Positions 63,208 to 64,000 of a stretch of 64,000 nucleotides of DNA are shown here, piece by piece. The notes beneath the pieces were generated by a model. The model was not told the DNA's origin. It made no database searches and saw only the letters and a list, made by a program, of their open reading frames with translations. How positions within the stretch are numbered: position 1 is the first letter of the stretch; each line of letters opens with the position of its first letter. Source of the DNA: Siphonodentalium dalli (Eukaryota > Mollusca > Scaphopoda > Gadilida > Siphonodentaliidae); contig CP136066.1 of the NCBI GenBank assembly GCA_032622095.1, forward strand, positions 112,737,319 to 112,801,318, in the 5' to 3' direction. Position numbers and translations under genes: made by a program.

Positions 63208-64000
63208 CATAATATGTGGGTACTACTGCTGACATAATATGTGGGTACAACTACAGACATAATATGTGGGTACTACTGCTGACATAATATGTGGGTACTA
63301 CTGCTGACATAATATGAGGGTACAACTACAGACATAATATGTGGGTACAACTACAGACATAATATGTGGGTACAACTACAGACATAATATGTGGGTACTA
63401 CTGCTGACATAATATGTGGGTACAACTACAGCCATAATATGTGGGTACAACTACAGACATAATATGTGGGTACAACTACAGACATAATATGTGGGTACAA
63501 CTACAGACATAATATGTGGGTACAACTACAGACATAATATGTGGGTACAACTACAGACATAATATGAGGGTACTACTGCTGACATAATATGTGGGTACTA
63601 CTGCTGACATAATATGTGGGTACAACTAGACATAATATGTGGGTACAACTACAGACATAATATGTGGGTACAACTACAGACATAATATGAGGGTACTACT
63701 GCTGACATAATATGTGGGTACAACTACAGACATAATATGTGGGTACAAGTACAGACATAATATGTGGGTACAACTACAGACATAATATGTGGGTACAACT
63801 ACAGACATAATATGTGGGTACTACTGCTGACATAATATGTGGGTACTACTGCTGACATAATATGTGGGTACAACTACAGACATAATATGTGGGTACTACT
63901 ACTGACATAATATGTGGGTACAACTACAGACATAATATGTGGGTACAACTACAGACATAATATGTGGGTACAACTACAGACATAATATGTGGGTACAACT
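63208..64000 (+). repeat. 25-bp minisatellite with two unit types, runs off the window
   Basis: About 32 units of CATAATATGTGGGTAC plus either AACTACAGA (type A) or TACTGCTGA (type B) follow without gaps to the window end. Order read by eye: BABBAAABAAAAAABBAAABAAAABBABAAAA. Minor variants: GAGGG for GTGGG in four units, one 23-nt unit near 63625, and single changes. No frame is preserved because 25 is not a multiple of three. Confidence 0.95.

Noticed and set aside
63208-64000. Regular direct repeats that could suggest a CRISPR array
   Set aside because: Units are contiguous with no unique spacers, in an intron-bearing animal-type genome: a minisatellite.

Overview
The window looks like nuclear DNA of an animal: AT-rich, intron-containing, and heavily loaded with transposon relics, microsatellites and minisatellites. 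Nothing points to a bacterial genome. The repeat types (Helitron-like, piggyBac-like, hAT-like and Mutator-like elements, CR1/Jockey-type LINE relics, a Crypton-like relic, arrays of short family-specific repeats) fit a marine invertebrate, but the species cannot be fixed from the sequence alone. One protein-coding gene can be reconstructed completely and with confidence: triokinase/FMN cyclase (TKFC, the dihydroxyacetone kinase family). It lies on the + strand as 16 coding exons from 27797 to 59905 and encodes 587 residues. Every intron has GT..AG ends and every junction keeps the frame. The DhaK-type half (substrate-binding His227, Asp119) and the DhaL-type half (metal-binding Asp405, Asp410, Asp412) both look intact. 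Layout: 1-13.3 kb holds no recognisable host gene. It carries shuffled repeats, a TTAA-flanked MITE (4.4 kb), a hAT-like element (4.85-5.92 kb), a minor tandem repeat (6.9-7.6 kb), a striking foldback element with a perfect 76-bp inverted repeat (8.63-8.86 kb), telomere-like motifs, and a head-to-tail run of five Helitron-like elements (9.63-13.33 kb). From 13.3 to 26 kb there are two LINE reverse-transcriptase relics, microsatellites, a nested element at 19.8-21.2 kb, a 469-bp TTAA-flanked element at 22.9 kb, and a 1.7-kb element bounded by arrays of short palindromic repeats at 24.3-26.0 kb. From 26.2 to 27.4 kb there is a local duplication that includes a small, unrecognised membrane-type ORF facing away from TKFC. 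The TKFC introns (28-59.8 kb) hold most of the remaining repeats: a Crypton-like relic, a hAT-like element with a perfect 8-bp target duplication, an antisense CR1/Jockey-like LINE with a 667-codon open reverse-transcriptase frame, a second LINE relic, tRNA-like SINE heads, a Mutator-like element with 9-bp target duplications, and divergent tandem repeats. Downstream of the gene, 60-62.9 kb is largely featureless. The window ends in a 25-bp minisatellite made of two interspersed unit types (63.2-64.0 kb). The only system whose parts work together is the TKFC enzyme itself. The unusual material is the transposon architecture: elements whose ends are hairpins or arrays of private short words, and the apparent Helitron concatemer. 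All calls were made by eye, without database searches.
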